Part shown: positions 25,207 through 34,571 of the stretch, piece after piece
How positions within the stretch are numbered: the stretch's first letter is position 1
How the letters are laid out: every line of letters begins with the position of its first letter
DNA from: Candidatus Multiplicimicrobium inquinatum
GTDB taxonomy: Bacteria > Omnitrophota > Omnitrophia > Omnitrophales > Aquincolibacteriaceae
Assembly (NCBI GenBank): GCA_002344825.1
Contig: DDUN01000003.1
Coordinates: forward strand, 12,878 to 76,877
Length of the DNA: 64,000 nucleotides
Direction: 5' to 3'
Position numbers and translations under genes: made by a program
Notes under the pieces: generated by a model
Database searches by the model: none
Seen by the model: the letters and a program-made list of their open reading frames with translations, nothing else
Told to the model about the DNA's origin: nothing

Positions 25207-26326
25207 TCGACATCAAATTCATATTTGGGTGCCGGAGTTGAATCAAACGGGGGGCATTCAGGCATTTTCTAGGTTTTTGATTAAGGCGATGCGAAAGTCT
25301 TTTGACGGAGAGGTTCATGTTTTTTCAAAGAAAGATAAAACCAGTCCAGTTATTGCTGAATTACAAGGTTGCTCATGGAGTGCATTCGGAGAAACACCCA
25401 GCACTTTTCAGACAATAATTTTTTCATTTAATATTCTTTTCGCGGCATTTTTAAGACATCCTCAGTTGATTATTGTTACGCATGCCCATTTTGCGGTAAT
25501 AGCATTGATTTTAAAAAAAATACTAAAGCAAAAATATCTTGTGATTGCCCACGGTGTCGAAGTTTGGAATATAAATAACTGGCTATTAAAAAAAGCAATC
25601 AGGAATGCTGACAAGGTGCTTGCTGTAAGTAATTTTACAAAGCAAAGGCTTATTAGTCAGAATCTTGCGTTCGATGGTGGAATAACCATTTTTCCTAATA
25701 CATTTGATGAGACTCGTTTTTGCATCGGAATGAGCGAAAAGAAAATTTTTGAAAAGTATGGGATTAGAAATCAAGATCAAATTCTTTTAACGGTTTGTAG
25801 ACTTGTCCAATCGGAATTTAAAAAAGGATATGATTTGGTTTTAAGGGCCATGGTTGAATTGTCAAAACAACTTCCCGATCTTAAGTATGTGATTATTGGT
25901 GATGGAGAGGATCGTTGTCATCTCGATAGGACAATCAAGAATTTGCATTTGTCCGAACGAGTTATCTTGGCAGGGAGGGTTTCAGATGAAGAATTGCCAA
26001 AGTATTATAAGAGCGCGAATATTTTTGTTATGCCAAGCGAAAGGGAGGGATTTGGAATTGTCTATTTAGAAGCTTTAGCATGTGGCTTGCCAGTGATAGC
26101 GGCTCGCTGTGCCGGTGCTGTAGATGCATTAATGGGAGGAGAATTAGGAGATTTGATTGAGCCCGGCGATGTGATCGGTTTGACTAGAAAAATTTATGAA
26201 AGGCTGATGATGCCCTATTCCTTTGATATGAAAACAAAGTTAAATCAAAAAGCAAGTTACTATTTTGGTCAGAAAAAATTCAACCAGAGACTGTCCTCGA
26301 TTCTAAATCAAGTGCTAAATGATTAA
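25196..26326 (+). CDS. Glycosyltransferase family 4
   Basis: A 376-residue GT-B enzyme. The N-terminus IHIWVPELNQTGGIQAFSRF includes the glycine loop for the acceptor side. The C-terminal domain begins near residue 196 with LLTVCRLVQSEFKKGYDLVL and contains YVIIGDGEDRCHLDR, VILAGRVSDEELPKYYKSAN and VMPSEREGFGIVYLEALACG, with the E-x7-E pair contacting the nucleotide-sugar. ATG 25196 is chosen; TTG 25187 in the same frame has GAGG at closer spacing and is a fair alternative. It begins within the end of the broken GT4, and overlaps the next gene by 8 bases. Confidence 0.88.
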   Translation: MIHNRHQIHIWVPELNQTGGIQAFSRFLIKAMRKSFDGEVHVFSKKDKTSPVIAELQGCSWSAFGETPSTFQTIIFSFNILFAAFLRHPQLIIVTHAHFAVIALILKKILKQKYLVIAHGVEVWNINNWLLKKAIRNADKVLAVSNFTKQRLISQNLAFDGGITIFPNTFDETRFCIGMSEKKIFEKYGIRNQDQILLTVCRLVQSEFKKGYDLVLRAMVELSKQLPDLKYVIIGDGEDRCHLDRTIKNLHLSERVILAGRVSDEELPKYYKSANIFVMPSEREGFGIVYLEALACGLPVIAARCAGAVDALMGGELGDLIEPGDVIGLTRKIYERLMMPYSFDMKTKLNQKASYYFGQKKFNQRLSSILNQVLND

Positions 26327-27494
26327 AAACATTAAAAGTTTGCAAATTTTAGGTTGCTTGGATCCAAGGTCTGGTGGGCCAACTTATTCTATAAAAAAAC
26401 TCGCGGAACATTTGAGCGCAGCATCTGTTCAAGCCGACATTTGGACATTCAATTATCCTTTCCGAGATAAAAAAATTATTTTAGAAAACAATGCCAAGCA
26501 CTTTATTGCTCCTGATTTTTTTCTATCAAGGAGATTGGCATCTTGGAGTCCGTGGGTTCAGAGCAGCCTTGAGGCGATAGCGAATCGGTATGATTTAATT
26601 CATAATCACGGACATTGGTTATTTGGAAACTATTGTGCGCGTCTTGTGGCTAGTAAGTTTAGAAAGCCTTTAATGATTTCACCCCGCGGCATGCTTGATC
26701 CGTGGTCTTTTGATTTAAAGGCAATGAAGAAAAAAGTTGCTTGGGGTCTTTATGAGAGAAAAAACCTTGAGGCTGCTACAATTTTTCATGCCACATCTCA
26801 CATGGAAGCGGAATCTATAAGACGTCTTGGGCTGAAACAGCCTATAGCAGTGCTTCCAAACGGTGTTGACTGTAACAGTCCATTTGCAAGTTCGGAATAC
26901 GTCAAACAAAAAAAGAAAGTGCTCCTCTTTTTATCACGAATAGATCCTAAAAAAGGATTGGAGCGGCTTTTTTCCATATGGCAACGACAAGAAGCAAAAT
27001 TTGCTGATTGGGAGCTGGTAATTGCCGGAGATGGCGAGGATAAATATCTAAGAAAGCTAAAAGCGAGTGCCAGAAAGAAAGGTATCGGGGCGCGGATCCG
27101 CTGGGTTGGATTTGTGGAGCAAGACGCTAAAAAAAAATTATATCGAAATGCATCGTTATTCGTTTTGCCTACTTTTTCAGAAAATTTTGGAAATGCAATC
27201 GGGGAAGCGCTTTCATTTAATATTCCAATTATTACTACAAGTGGCACTCCTTGGGATGATGTTCAAAAGGAGCGCTGTGGCTGGTATGTCGAAAATAATG
27301 AGGAGGCAATTGAAGCGGCGCTGATTGAGGCTCTGCAAACTTCGGTAGTGAATCTGACGGAGATGGGGAAGCGTGGAAGACAACTTATTGAAAGAAAATA
27401 TTCCTGGTTCAAGGTTGCTGATGAAATGGCTCAAACCTATCTATGGATTTTAAAAATGAGAGATACGCCTCCGAAGTGTATACGGTTTGATTAA
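26319..27494 (+). CDS. Glycosyltransferase family 4
   Basis: A 391-residue GT-B enzyme. The N-terminal domain has LDPRSGGPTYSIKKLAEHL, HNHGHWLFGNY and SPRGMLDPWSF, a combination common in WcaI/PglA-like and other exopolysaccharide transferases. The C-terminal domain has VLPNGVD, LFLSRIDPKKGLERLF, LVIAGDGEDKYL and VLPTFSENFGNAIGEALSFN with the E-x7-E motif. Tandem overlap with the preceding GT4 shows the two are translated together. Sugar specificity cannot be read. Confidence 0.88.
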   Translation: MIKNIKSLQILGCLDPRSGGPTYSIKKLAEHLSAASVQADIWTFNYPFRDKKIILENNAKHFIAPDFFLSRRLASWSPWVQSSLEAIANRYDLIHNHGHWLFGNYCARLVASKFRKPLMISPRGMLDPWSFDLKAMKKKVAWGLYERKNLEAATIFHATSHMEAESIRRLGLKQPIAVLPNGVDCNSPFASSEYVKQKKKVLLFLSRIDPKKGLERLFSIWQRQEAKFADWELVIAGDGEDKYLRKLKASARKKGIGARIRWVGFVEQDAKKKLYRNASLFVLPTFSENFGNAIGEALSFNIPIITTSGTPWDDVQKERCGWYVENNEEAIEAALIEALQTSVVNLTEMGKRGRQLIERKYSWFKVADEMAQTYLWILKMRDTPPKCIRFD

Positions 27495-27547
27495 TAAAAA
27501 GATGAGTTTCACTGAACAAATTTTTCAAAACTGGAAAGACCTCTGAT

Positions 27548-29422
27548 ATGTGTGGTATTTGCGGAATTGTTGGGAAAGCTGATGAGCGTGTTATTGCGAC
27601 AATGACAGAAGCTCTCGCTCGCCGCGGTCCTGATGACCGCGGGATTGCGGTGTTTCCCGAACAGGATGTTTATTTAGGGCACAGACGGCTGAGCGTTTTG
27701 GATCTTAGTACGAATGGACGGCAGCCGATGCGTTCTTCAAATGGTAGGGCAACAATTGTATTTAACGGAGAAATTTATAATTTTCGGGAACTTAAAGAAG
27801 AGCTGAATCAGAAAGGGCATATTTTTTCCACCAAAACAGATACAGAAGTTATTCTCGCGGGATACATAGAGTATGGAGTTGAAATTGTTAAAAAACTAAG
27901 GGGAATGTTCGCTTTTTGTATTTATGACCAGAAAGAAGAGAAGCTATTTTTATTTCGGGACGCAATAGGCATTAAGCCCCTTTACTACTTCCATAAAGGG
28001 GAAAGTTTTATTTTTGCTTCAGAAATCAAATCAATTTTAGCTTCAGGTTTACATCGGCCTCAGGCGAATTGGCAGGCTATATATGATTACTTTACTTACT
28101 TATACGTCCCCTGTCCTGAAACGGCATTTGCCGATATTTCTCAGCTTCCCCCGGGAAGTTTTCTTGTTTTTGATTTGCGGACGCATCAAATTAATATTTC
28201 GCAGTATTGGGCAATGTATGAAGACATTGGGCTTGTATCGGACGGAGAAATTTCCAGACAGATTCGAACTTGTCTTACAAACAGCGTGAAGCGGCAGATG
28301 ATAAGCGACGTGCCGCTGGGTGTTATGCTGAGCGGAGGAATTGACTCGCAGATATTGACGGGGCTCATGGCACAGAACTCATCTCAAAGAGTGAATACTT
28401 TTACGCTGATGTTTGAAGACAGCCGCGTGAGCTCTTATGATGAGCGTTTTGCCGCACAGGAAATTGCCTCACGATTTAATACAAAACACCATGAAATTCC
28501 ATTCGCTTTTAATGAGCCGGAGCAGATTTTTGAACTAATGGATTTTTTTGATCAACCTTTTGGTAATCCCACCGCGCTCTTGATGTATTTGATTTCAAAG
28601 TCGATAAAGCCTTTTGTTACTGTTGCACTTTGCGGCGCGGGCGGCGATGAATTGTTTGCAGGGTATCCTCGCTATCATCTTCCGCAGTTAAGACGAATTG
28701 ATTCGTGGCTTCCTCGATTCATGAGGAAATCGGCTGAATTTATATTTTCAACGACTCGTGATGATTTCAGCTCCAACCGGCTAAGGCGCATCAAAAAATA
28801 TTTTGACGGGAAGGACCCTGATTTTGTAAATGAGTTTCTAAATACGGTTTATTTTTTTTCGGAGAAAAACAAACAGCAGTTATTTAATTTAAAATACTTT
28901 AACCAGACATTTTTGAATTCAAACAGAATTTTAAAAAATAATTTTCTCAGTGGCGATAGCTCTGATTTTGGAAATAAAATGCTCGGTATGGATGTCCGTA
29001 CTTTTCTTCTAAATAATATTTTAGAGTATACGGATAAGATGAGCATGGCGGTTGGGCTGGAAGTCCGGGTGCCTTACTTAGATGAAGATTTTGTCAGGCT
29101 GAGCTTAAACAGGGTGCCTTTTGACCGGAAAATTAATCTTTTTGACTCCAAGATTATTCTAAAAAAAACATTCGCTGATTTGCTGACGAAGAAAAAATAT
29201 CCAAAGAAAGGGTTTAATTTGCCGATAGCTGTTTGGATGAGAGATGGTTTAGGGAGGGATTTTGTGGGTCGGGCGGGTAAGGGTACCGAGTTGGCGGAGA
29301 TATTTGATTGGAAGTATATAAAATTTATTTATTCCCAGCACATGCAGGGAGTACGAGATAACTCTTATGAGTTGTTCTCCGTCATGGTTTTTGAACGATG
29401 GTATAGAAAGCATATTTTGTAA
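27548..29422 (+). CDS. asnB: Asparagine synthase-type glutamine amidotransferase
   Basis: A 624-residue protein with the N-terminal Ntn glutaminase starting MCGICGIVG (catalytic Cys2 after Met removal), RRGPDDRG, GHRRLSVLDLS and FNGEIYNF. The synthetase domain has the PP-loop VMLSGGIDSQILTG near residue 262 and later AGGDELFAGYPRYH and EYTDKMSMAVGLEVRVPYLD. It uses glutamine and ATP to amidate a carboxylate. In polysaccharide loci such paralogs are thought to amidate uronic acids or amino-acid substituents rather than make asparagine. Its place between glycosyltransferases and a sugar dehydrogenase favours that, but a cellular asparagine synthetase cannot be excluded. Confidence 0.88.
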   Translation: MCGICGIVGKADERVIATMTEALARRGPDDRGIAVFPEQDVYLGHRRLSVLDLSTNGRQPMRSSNGRATIVFNGEIYNFRELKEELNQKGHIFSTKTDTEVILAGYIEYGVEIVKKLRGMFAFCIYDQKEEKLFLFRDAIGIKPLYYFHKGESFIFASEIKSILASGLHRPQANWQAIYDYFTYLYVPCPETAFADISQLPPGSFLVFDLRTHQINISQYWAMYEDIGLVSDGEISRQIRTCLTNSVKRQMISDVPLGVMLSGGIDSQILTGLMAQNSSQRVNTFTLMFEDSRVSSYDERFAAQEIASRFNTKHHEIPFAFNEPEQIFELMDFFDQPFGNPTALLMYLISKSIKPFVTVALCGAGGDELFAGYPRYHLPQLRRIDSWLPRFMRKSAEFIFSTTRDDFSSNRLRRIKKYFDGKDPDFVNEFLNTVYFFSEKNKQQLFNLKYFNQTFLNSNRILKNNFLSGDSSDFGNKMLGMDVRTFLLNNILEYTDKMSMAVGLEVRVPYLDEDFVRLSLNRVPFDRKINLFDSKIILKKTFADLLTKKKYPKKGFNLPIAVWMRDGLGRDFVGRAGKGTELAEIFDWKYIKFIYSQHMQGVRDNSYELFSVMVFERWYRKHIL

Positions 29423-29438
29423 TTTAAAGTGAGGCATT

Positions 29439-30503
29439 ATGAAAAAGGTTAAGGCAGTCATTGTGGGAACTGGACTGATTTCCAAGAAAAAACATATTCC
29501 CGCCTTTTTGAACAATAAAAAAGCAGATTTAGTGGCTATATGCGATCTTAATGCCGCCGCCGCTGAGGCGACCGCAAAAAAATTTGGAATAGCAAAATTT
29601 TATTCAAATATTCAAGAAATGCTTGATCGGGAAAAGCCGGATTTGGTTGATATTTGCACGCCGCCAGCGTCGCATGCTGGTGTTGCTCTAACAGCAATTG
29701 ATGCCGGCTGCCATGTTCTTATTGAAAAGCCGATGGCTCTCACCGAGGAAGAATGTGATGAGGTTATAAGGGCTGCGGATAAAAAAAACCTAAAAATATG
29801 TGTCGGACATTCAGATTTGTTTTACCCGCCTTTTATTGAGGCGCGCAAAATAGTCAGACAGGGTGGGATCGGAGAGTTTTCAGGCATGCATATCTTTCTA
29901 TCCACCCCGACTGATTATATGACGGCAAAGCCCGACCACTGGGCAAATAAGCTGCCCGGAGGGGTGATTGGTGAATCTGGGCCACACGTTGTTTATATGA
30001 CGCTTGCCTTTATTAATCCGATTAAATATGTAAAAGCAGATGTTTTAAAACAAACGCCATATGCATGGTCGCCTTATGATGATTACAGAATATCGCTTGT
30101 AGGGGAAAAAGCTATAAGCACCATTACCAGTGTTTACACAACTAATCAATGGGCAGCCAAAGTGGATATCTGGGGCACAGATGCGATGCTGCGTCTAGAT
30201 CTGCAGACCATGACTTTAGTCCGGTACAAACGGACAAGTTTAAATAAAGTTCATGTTGCTTGGAGCGGCATCAGACAGGGGGTTCAAGAGATTGGCGCAG
30301 TTTTGAAAGCTGGGGCGCAGGTTGTTGCAGGCCAATATAAGCGGACGCATGATATTTTTATCGGAGAGTTTATCGAGAGTATTTTATATGATAGACCGTC
30401 GCCTGTTCCCGCAGATGAAGGGAAAGAAGCGGTAAGAATTATGAATTTAATTGTCCAAAAAATTAATCAAGCAAAAATAACCGAATCAGTAAATTCAAAA
30501 TAA
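29439..30503 (+). CDS. Gfo/Idh/MocA-family sugar dehydrogenase
   Basis: A 354-residue NAD(P)-dependent oxidoreductase. The Rossmann motif is AVIVGTGLISKKKHIPAF (residues 6 to 23), then VDICTPPASHAGVAL and HVLIEKPMAL, where the Lys of EKP is the family's catalytic/cofactor residue. LPGGVIGESGPHVVYM near residue 170 holds the usual G-x3-D/E-x3-H active-site region. Relatives such as WbpB/WlbA oxidise UDP-sugars at C3 before transamination, but no aminotransferase partner is seen. It has a GTGAGG ribosome site and follows asnB by 16 bases. Confidence 0.85.
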   Translation: MKKVKAVIVGTGLISKKKHIPAFLNNKKADLVAICDLNAAAAEATAKKFGIAKFYSNIQEMLDREKPDLVDICTPPASHAGVALTAIDAGCHVLIEKPMALTEEECDEVIRAADKKNLKICVGHSDLFYPPFIEARKIVRQGGIGEFSGMHIFLSTPTDYMTAKPDHWANKLPGGVIGESGPHVVYMTLAFINPIKYVKADVLKQTPYAWSPYDDYRISLVGEKAISTITSVYTTNQWAAKVDIWGTDAMLRLDLQTMTLVRYKRTSLNKVHVAWSGIRQGVQEIGAVLKAGAQVVAGQYKRTHDIFIGEFIESILYDRPSPVPADEGKEAVRIMNLIVQKINQAKITESVNSK

Positions 30504-30526
30504 ATGAAAACCTTTTTGTTTTAAGC

Positions 30527-32278
30527 ATGAATATTATTGGGATAAATGCGTATCATGGAGACTCATCAGCTTGTCTTGTTATTGATGGAAAGCTAATTGC
30601 TGCTGCGGAAGAGGAGCGCTTTACTCGTGTCAAGCATTGGGCGGGGTTTCCATCGGAAGCTATTCTGTATTGTCTTCGCGAAGGAGGGCTTACCTTAGGT
30701 CAAATAGATGTGATTGCAATCAACAGTGATCCTTGTGCAAGCTTGGGGCGTAAAATAGAGTATGTTTTTTTTAATCAGCCGAGACTTCCATTGCTAATTG
30801 ATCGACTAAAGAACTTGTGGAAGCGTATATGGGTACATAAAGCGTCAAAGAAAATATCAGTGATAGAAGGATTTAAGGGGGAAGTGGTTCGCGTTGAGCA
30901 TCATCGGGCGCATCTTGCTTCAGCTTTTTTGCTTTCACCTTTTTCTCAGGCCGTGACTGTTTCAGTGGATGGCTTCGGGGATTTTGCCAGCACAAGCTGG
31001 GGTGTAGGCAATGGAACAAAAATCAAAATTGATGGGCGTGTTTACTTTCCGCATTCCCTGGGTGTTTTTTATCAGGCGCTGACTCAATATCTCGGGTTTT
31101 TGAATTACGGTGATGAGTATAAGGTGATGGGGCTTGCTCCGTATGGTGAGCCCAAATATTTGGATGAAATGCGCAAAATTGTTCTGCTGCAAGCGGACGG
31201 GACATTCAAATTAAACTTGGATTACTTTTGTCACCATCGCGAGGGTGTGGATTACCGTTGGGAAGGCGGCGTCCCGCATGTTGGTTTGTTGTTTTCAGGT
31301 GCTTTAGAGCAGCTGCTTGGTCAAGCGCGTCAGCCTCAAGATGAGATTAGCCAAAAGCACAAAGACCTCGCGCGTTCGATTCAAGCCATGTATGAAGAAG
31401 CCTTCTTTCACTTGCTGAATTCTTTACATAAACGATATCAGTTGGATTGCCTGGCTCTCGCGGGCGGATGCGCTATGAACTCGGTTGCGAACGGTAAAAT
31501 CAGCCTTAAAACCCCCTTTAAGCAGGTTTATATTCAAGCCGCGGCCGGAGATGCCGGCGGCGCGATAGGAGCCGCATTTTCTTTTTGGCATCAAATGAAT
31601 CCAAGTGCGGGGCGCTTTGAGGTTAAAAACGGTTCTTGGGGCGAGTCTTTTTCAGATGTCGCGATTGAGCATTGTATTGAGGCTTCAAGAGGTGAATTGG
31701 AAGATCAGGGTTGTGAGATCAGTTTTATTTCGGATGATCAGAAGCTTTGTCAGAAGACCGCTTCAGCGATTGAGCAAGGGAAAGTGATTGGATGGTTTCA
31801 GGGACGAATGGAATGGGGTGCCCGAGCATTGGGCAACCGTTCGATTTTAGGAGATCCCCGGCGAACCGATATGAAAGATATTTTGAATCTCAAAATTAAA
31901 CGCCGAGAATCATTTCGGCCTTTTGCGCCGTCTATTTTAAGAGAAAAATCAAAAGATTGGTTTGAGAGAGACGACGAGGTTCCATTTATGGAGAAAGTTT
32001 TTCAGATTCGTCCCGAGAAAAGATCTTTGATTCCCGCCGTAACGCATGTGGATGGATCCGGGCGCCTTCAGACCGTAACGGAGGAAGCGAACCCGATCTA
32101 CCATAAGTTGATTCAGAGTTTCGAAACTTTAACGGGTGTGCCGATTCTGCTCAACACATCATTTAATGAAAATGAGCCGATTGTCTGCAAGCCGAAAGAA
32201 GCTTTGAATTGTTTTTTGAGAACAAAGATGGATGTGTTGGTGTTGGGACATTTTATTATTGAGCGTAAAAGTAGTTAA
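30527..32278 (+). CDS. Carbamoyltransferase, NodU/CmcH/TobZ-like
   Basis: A 583-residue enzyme with the two-domain NodU layout. The N-terminal Kae1-like domain has IIGINAYHGDSSACLVIDGK, AAEEERFTRVKHW, VEHHRAHLASAF (metal-binding His pair) and VSVDGFGDFASTSWG. ALAGGCAMNSVANGK and the QAAAGDAGGAIGAA loop follow. The C-terminal YrdC-like domain includes GWFQGRMEWGARALGNRSIL, FRPFAPSIL and LNTSFNENEPIV. It makes carbamoyl-AMP from carbamoyl phosphate and ATP and transfers the carbamoyl group to a hydroxyl. In this locus the acceptor is presumably a sugar. Confidence 0.92.
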   Translation: MNIIGINAYHGDSSACLVIDGKLIAAAEEERFTRVKHWAGFPSEAILYCLREGGLTLGQIDVIAINSDPCASLGRKIEYVFFNQPRLPLLIDRLKNLWKRIWVHKASKKISVIEGFKGEVVRVEHHRAHLASAFLLSPFSQAVTVSVDGFGDFASTSWGVGNGTKIKIDGRVYFPHSLGVFYQALTQYLGFLNYGDEYKVMGLAPYGEPKYLDEMRKIVLLQADGTFKLNLDYFCHHREGVDYRWEGGVPHVGLLFSGALEQLLGQARQPQDEISQKHKDLARSIQAMYEEAFFHLLNSLHKRYQLDCLALAGGCAMNSVANGKISLKTPFKQVYIQAAAGDAGGAIGAAFSFWHQMNPSAGRFEVKNGSWGESFSDVAIEHCIEASRGELEDQGCEISFISDDQKLCQKTASAIEQGKVIGWFQGRMEWGARALGNRSILGDPRRTDMKDILNLKIKRRESFRPFAPSILREKSKDWFERDDEVPFMEKVFQIRPEKRSLIPAVTHVDGSGRLQTVTEEANPIYHKLIQSFETLTGVPILLNTSFNENEPIVCKPKEALNCFLRTKMDVLVLGHFIIERKSS

Positions 32279-32295
32279 AATACTGTGAGGTTTTT

Positions 32296-33288
32296 GTGTC
32301 AAACAATCTAGTTGTTGTTGCTGGTGGCGGTGGTTTTATTGGGGGGCATTTAGTTGCGGAGCTTGCCAGAAGAGGTTGCAAGAATATTCGCGTAATTGAT
32401 AAGAAACCTATTTCAGATTGGTGGCAGGTGTTTCCGGAATTAGATAATCGTCAGCTTGATTTACAGTTAAAAGATGCTTGTGAGCAAGCCGTGGAGGGCG
32501 CTTCGGAGGTTTTTAACCTTGCTGCGGATATGGGGGGAATGGGATTTATTGAGAACAACAAAGCGCTTTGCATGCTTTCGGTTTTGATTAATACCAATCT
32601 TCTTTTAGCGGTGCAAAAATATAAAGTTAAAAAATATTTTTATGCTTCATCAGCATGTGTTTATGCGGCGGATAAGCAGGTTTCGGAGGATGTAACTGCA
32701 CTTAAAGAAGAGGATGCTTATCCAGCCATGCCGGAAGACGGCTACGGCTGGGAAAAGCTTTTTAGCGAGAGGATGTGTCGACATTTTAGAGACGATTTTG
32801 GAATTTATACTCGTGTTGCACGTTTTCATAATGTCTATGGTCCGCAAGGGACATGGGATGGTGGGCGTGAAAAGGCGCCTGCAGCGATTTGTCGCAAGGT
32901 GATTCAGGCTAAGCTTTCAGGCAAACACGAAATTGAAATTTGGGGTAACGGACATCAAACCCGCAGCTTTATGTATATTGATGATTGCCTTAAAGGGATT
33001 GATCTGATTATGAATAGTCAAATTTTAGAGCCAATTAACTTGGGTAGCGATGAGCAGGTTTCCATTAATCAATTGGTGGATATTGTGGAAGAAATCGCAG
33101 GAGTCAAGTTGAAGCGTTCATATAATTTGAAGGCACCCAAGGGTGTGAATGGACGTAATAGCGATAACACCTTGATTAAGCAATATTTGAGTTGGGCACC
33201 GTCAGTCAGACTTAAAGATGGTTTGGAAAAAACCTATGCTTGGATTTACGACCAAATCAAAAACAATCGCAAATCACCCATTTATTGA
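32296..33288 (+). CDS. NAD-dependent epimerase/dehydratase, GDP-mannose 3,5-epimerase-like
   Basis: An extended SDR of 330 residues. The NAD motif is VVVAGGGGFIGGHLVAEL, followed by NLAADMGGMGFIENN, a stretch shared with GDP-mannose 3,5-epimerases. Catalytic residues are in YASSACVYA (Ser) and YGWEKLFSE (Tyr and Lys of YxxxK). RFHNVYGPQGTWDGGREKAPAA and GNGHQTRSFMYIDDC also fit the GME group. The product may be GDP-L-galactose or a relative, but related bacterial enzymes have other substrates. GTG start with GTGAGG five bases upstream. Confidence 0.85.
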   Translation: MSNNLVVVAGGGGFIGGHLVAELARRGCKNIRVIDKKPISDWWQVFPELDNRQLDLQLKDACEQAVEGASEVFNLAADMGGMGFIENNKALCMLSVLINTNLLLAVQKYKVKKYFYASSACVYAADKQVSEDVTALKEEDAYPAMPEDGYGWEKLFSERMCRHFRDDFGIYTRVARFHNVYGPQGTWDGGREKAPAAICRKVIQAKLSGKHEIEIWGNGHQTRSFMYIDDCLKGIDLIMNSQILEPINLGSDEQVSINQLVDIVEEIAGVKLKRSYNLKAPKGVNGRNSDNTLIKQYLSWAPSVRLKDGLEKTYAWIYDQIKNNRKSPIY

Positions 33289-33290
33289 TT

Positions 33291-34508
33291 TTGAAGCCGA
33301 AGCTCTTAGTTCTTTATCATTTTTATTTTCCCGATGATGTTGTCAGTGCCCGTCACTATGAGGATCTTTGTGAGGGGCTAGCATTGCTTGGCTGGGATGT
33401 TGAAGTTTGGCCTGCCAATCGTAAATATAACGGTTCTTCGGAAAAACTAAAATCCAAAGATTCTTGGCATGATGTTGCGATTTGGCGAGTTTGGCGGCCT
33501 GTTTTAAAGCAATCGGGAGCATTGGGACGAATTGTTAATTCCGCTTGGATGCTTACTGCCTGGGCTGTTCGGTGGGTTTTTTTTATGAAATCGCGGCCAC
33601 AAGTCGTTTTGATTGGAACTGATCCCATTCTGTCTTTGGTGGAGGCGATTGTAATGAGGTGGACGAGCCCTGCTGTTAAAATTGTGCATTGGTGTTTTGA
33701 TCTTTATCCTGAGGCTGCCGTTGCAGATCGTAAAATTATAAAAGACGGGATGCTACATAAGTTTTTGAAATGGCTTATGGCAAAGGCTTATTGCGCTTGT
33801 GATTCGGTTGTCGACTTGGGAATATGCATGAAAAATTTGCTACAGCACTATCTGCCAGATACTAAAAATCCTGCCACACTAACACCTTGGGCCTTTTATG
33901 AGCCGGACTGTGTGAATCAGTCTAATTTGCTCGAGCGCGAAAAACTGTTTGGCTCAGCGCAATTAGGTATTCTTTATTCCGGTAATTTTGGATTAGCCCA
34001 TTCAGCTGATTTGTCATTTCGTCTTGCTAAGAAACTTAAAGGGACAATGGTGCAGTTTTGTTTTTCCATTCGTGGGCCTAGGGTGGGGGATCTTAAGTGG
34101 CAGTCTGAGGAGCAAAGCATACCTGTTCATTTTGCTGATTTTGTTTCGGAAAATTATTTGAATATGCGGCTGGAGGCGGCGGATATTCATTTGGTAAGTT
34201 TAAAACCGGAATGGACGGGAATGGTTGTGCCGTCCAAGTTTTTTGGAGCCATTGCGGCGGGGAGGCCGGTCCTTTTTGAAGGTTCACCGGAGTCGTCGAT
34301 TGCAAAATGGATTACCCAGTTTGGGTTAGGTTGGGTTCTTACTGAAGAAAGCTATGCGAAGGTTGCAGATGAGTTAGTTCAAATCTCTCAAAATCCAAAC
34401 GAGCTGAAAAGGCTGAAACAGCATTGTCTCGATACTTACCAAGCTCACTTCTCACGTTACAAGATTATTTCGGCTTGGAATGAGCTTTTGACCCACCTGA
34501 TCGCGTAA
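33291..34508 (+). CDS. Glycosyltransferase family 4 (WbuB-like)
   Basis: About 405 residues if begun at TTG 33291, where the protein reads LKPKLLVLYHFYFPDDVVSARHYEDLCEGL, the normal N-terminus of WbuB-like GT4 proteins (shown here in full length only to residue 20: LKPKLLVLYHFYFPDDVVSA). TTG 33285 and 33240 are alternatives. KIVHWCFDLYPEAAVADRKI, LGILYSGNFGLAHSADLSFR and VVPSKFFGAIAAGRPVLFEG are visible, the last being the nucleotide-sugar-binding region. This group acts on nucleotide-HexNAc donors. No clear ribosome site is seen; translation probably depends on coupling to the upstream gene. Confidence 0.8.
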   Translation: MKPKLLVLYHFYFPDDVVSARHYEDLCEGLALLGWDVEVWPANRKYNGSSEKLKSKDSWHDVAIWRVWRPVLKQSGALGRIVNSAWMLTAWAVRWVFFMKSRPQVVLIGTDPILSLVEAIVMRWTSPAVKIVHWCFDLYPEAAVADRKIIKDGMLHKFLKWLMAKAYCACDSVVDLGICMKNLLQHYLPDTKNPATLTPWAFYEPDCVNQSNLLEREKLFGSAQLGILYSGNFGLAHSADLSFRLAKKLKGTMVQFCFSIRGPRVGDLKWQSEEQSIPVHFADFVSENYLNMRLEAADIHLVSLKPEWTGMVVPSKFFGAIAAGRPVLFEGSPESSIAKWITQFGLGWVLTEESYAKVADELVQISQNPNELKRLKQHCLDTYQAHFSRYKIISAWNELLTHLIA

Positions 34509-34571
34509 GCTGTATATACATTGCTTATTTAGTTGTCTTTGATTTTTGCCGTTAATACTTGATAATGACTA

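Noticed and set aside
26798..27247. 149-codon reverse-strand open frame inside a GT4 gene
   Set aside because: Antisense to intact GT4 motifs, without recognisable protein features.
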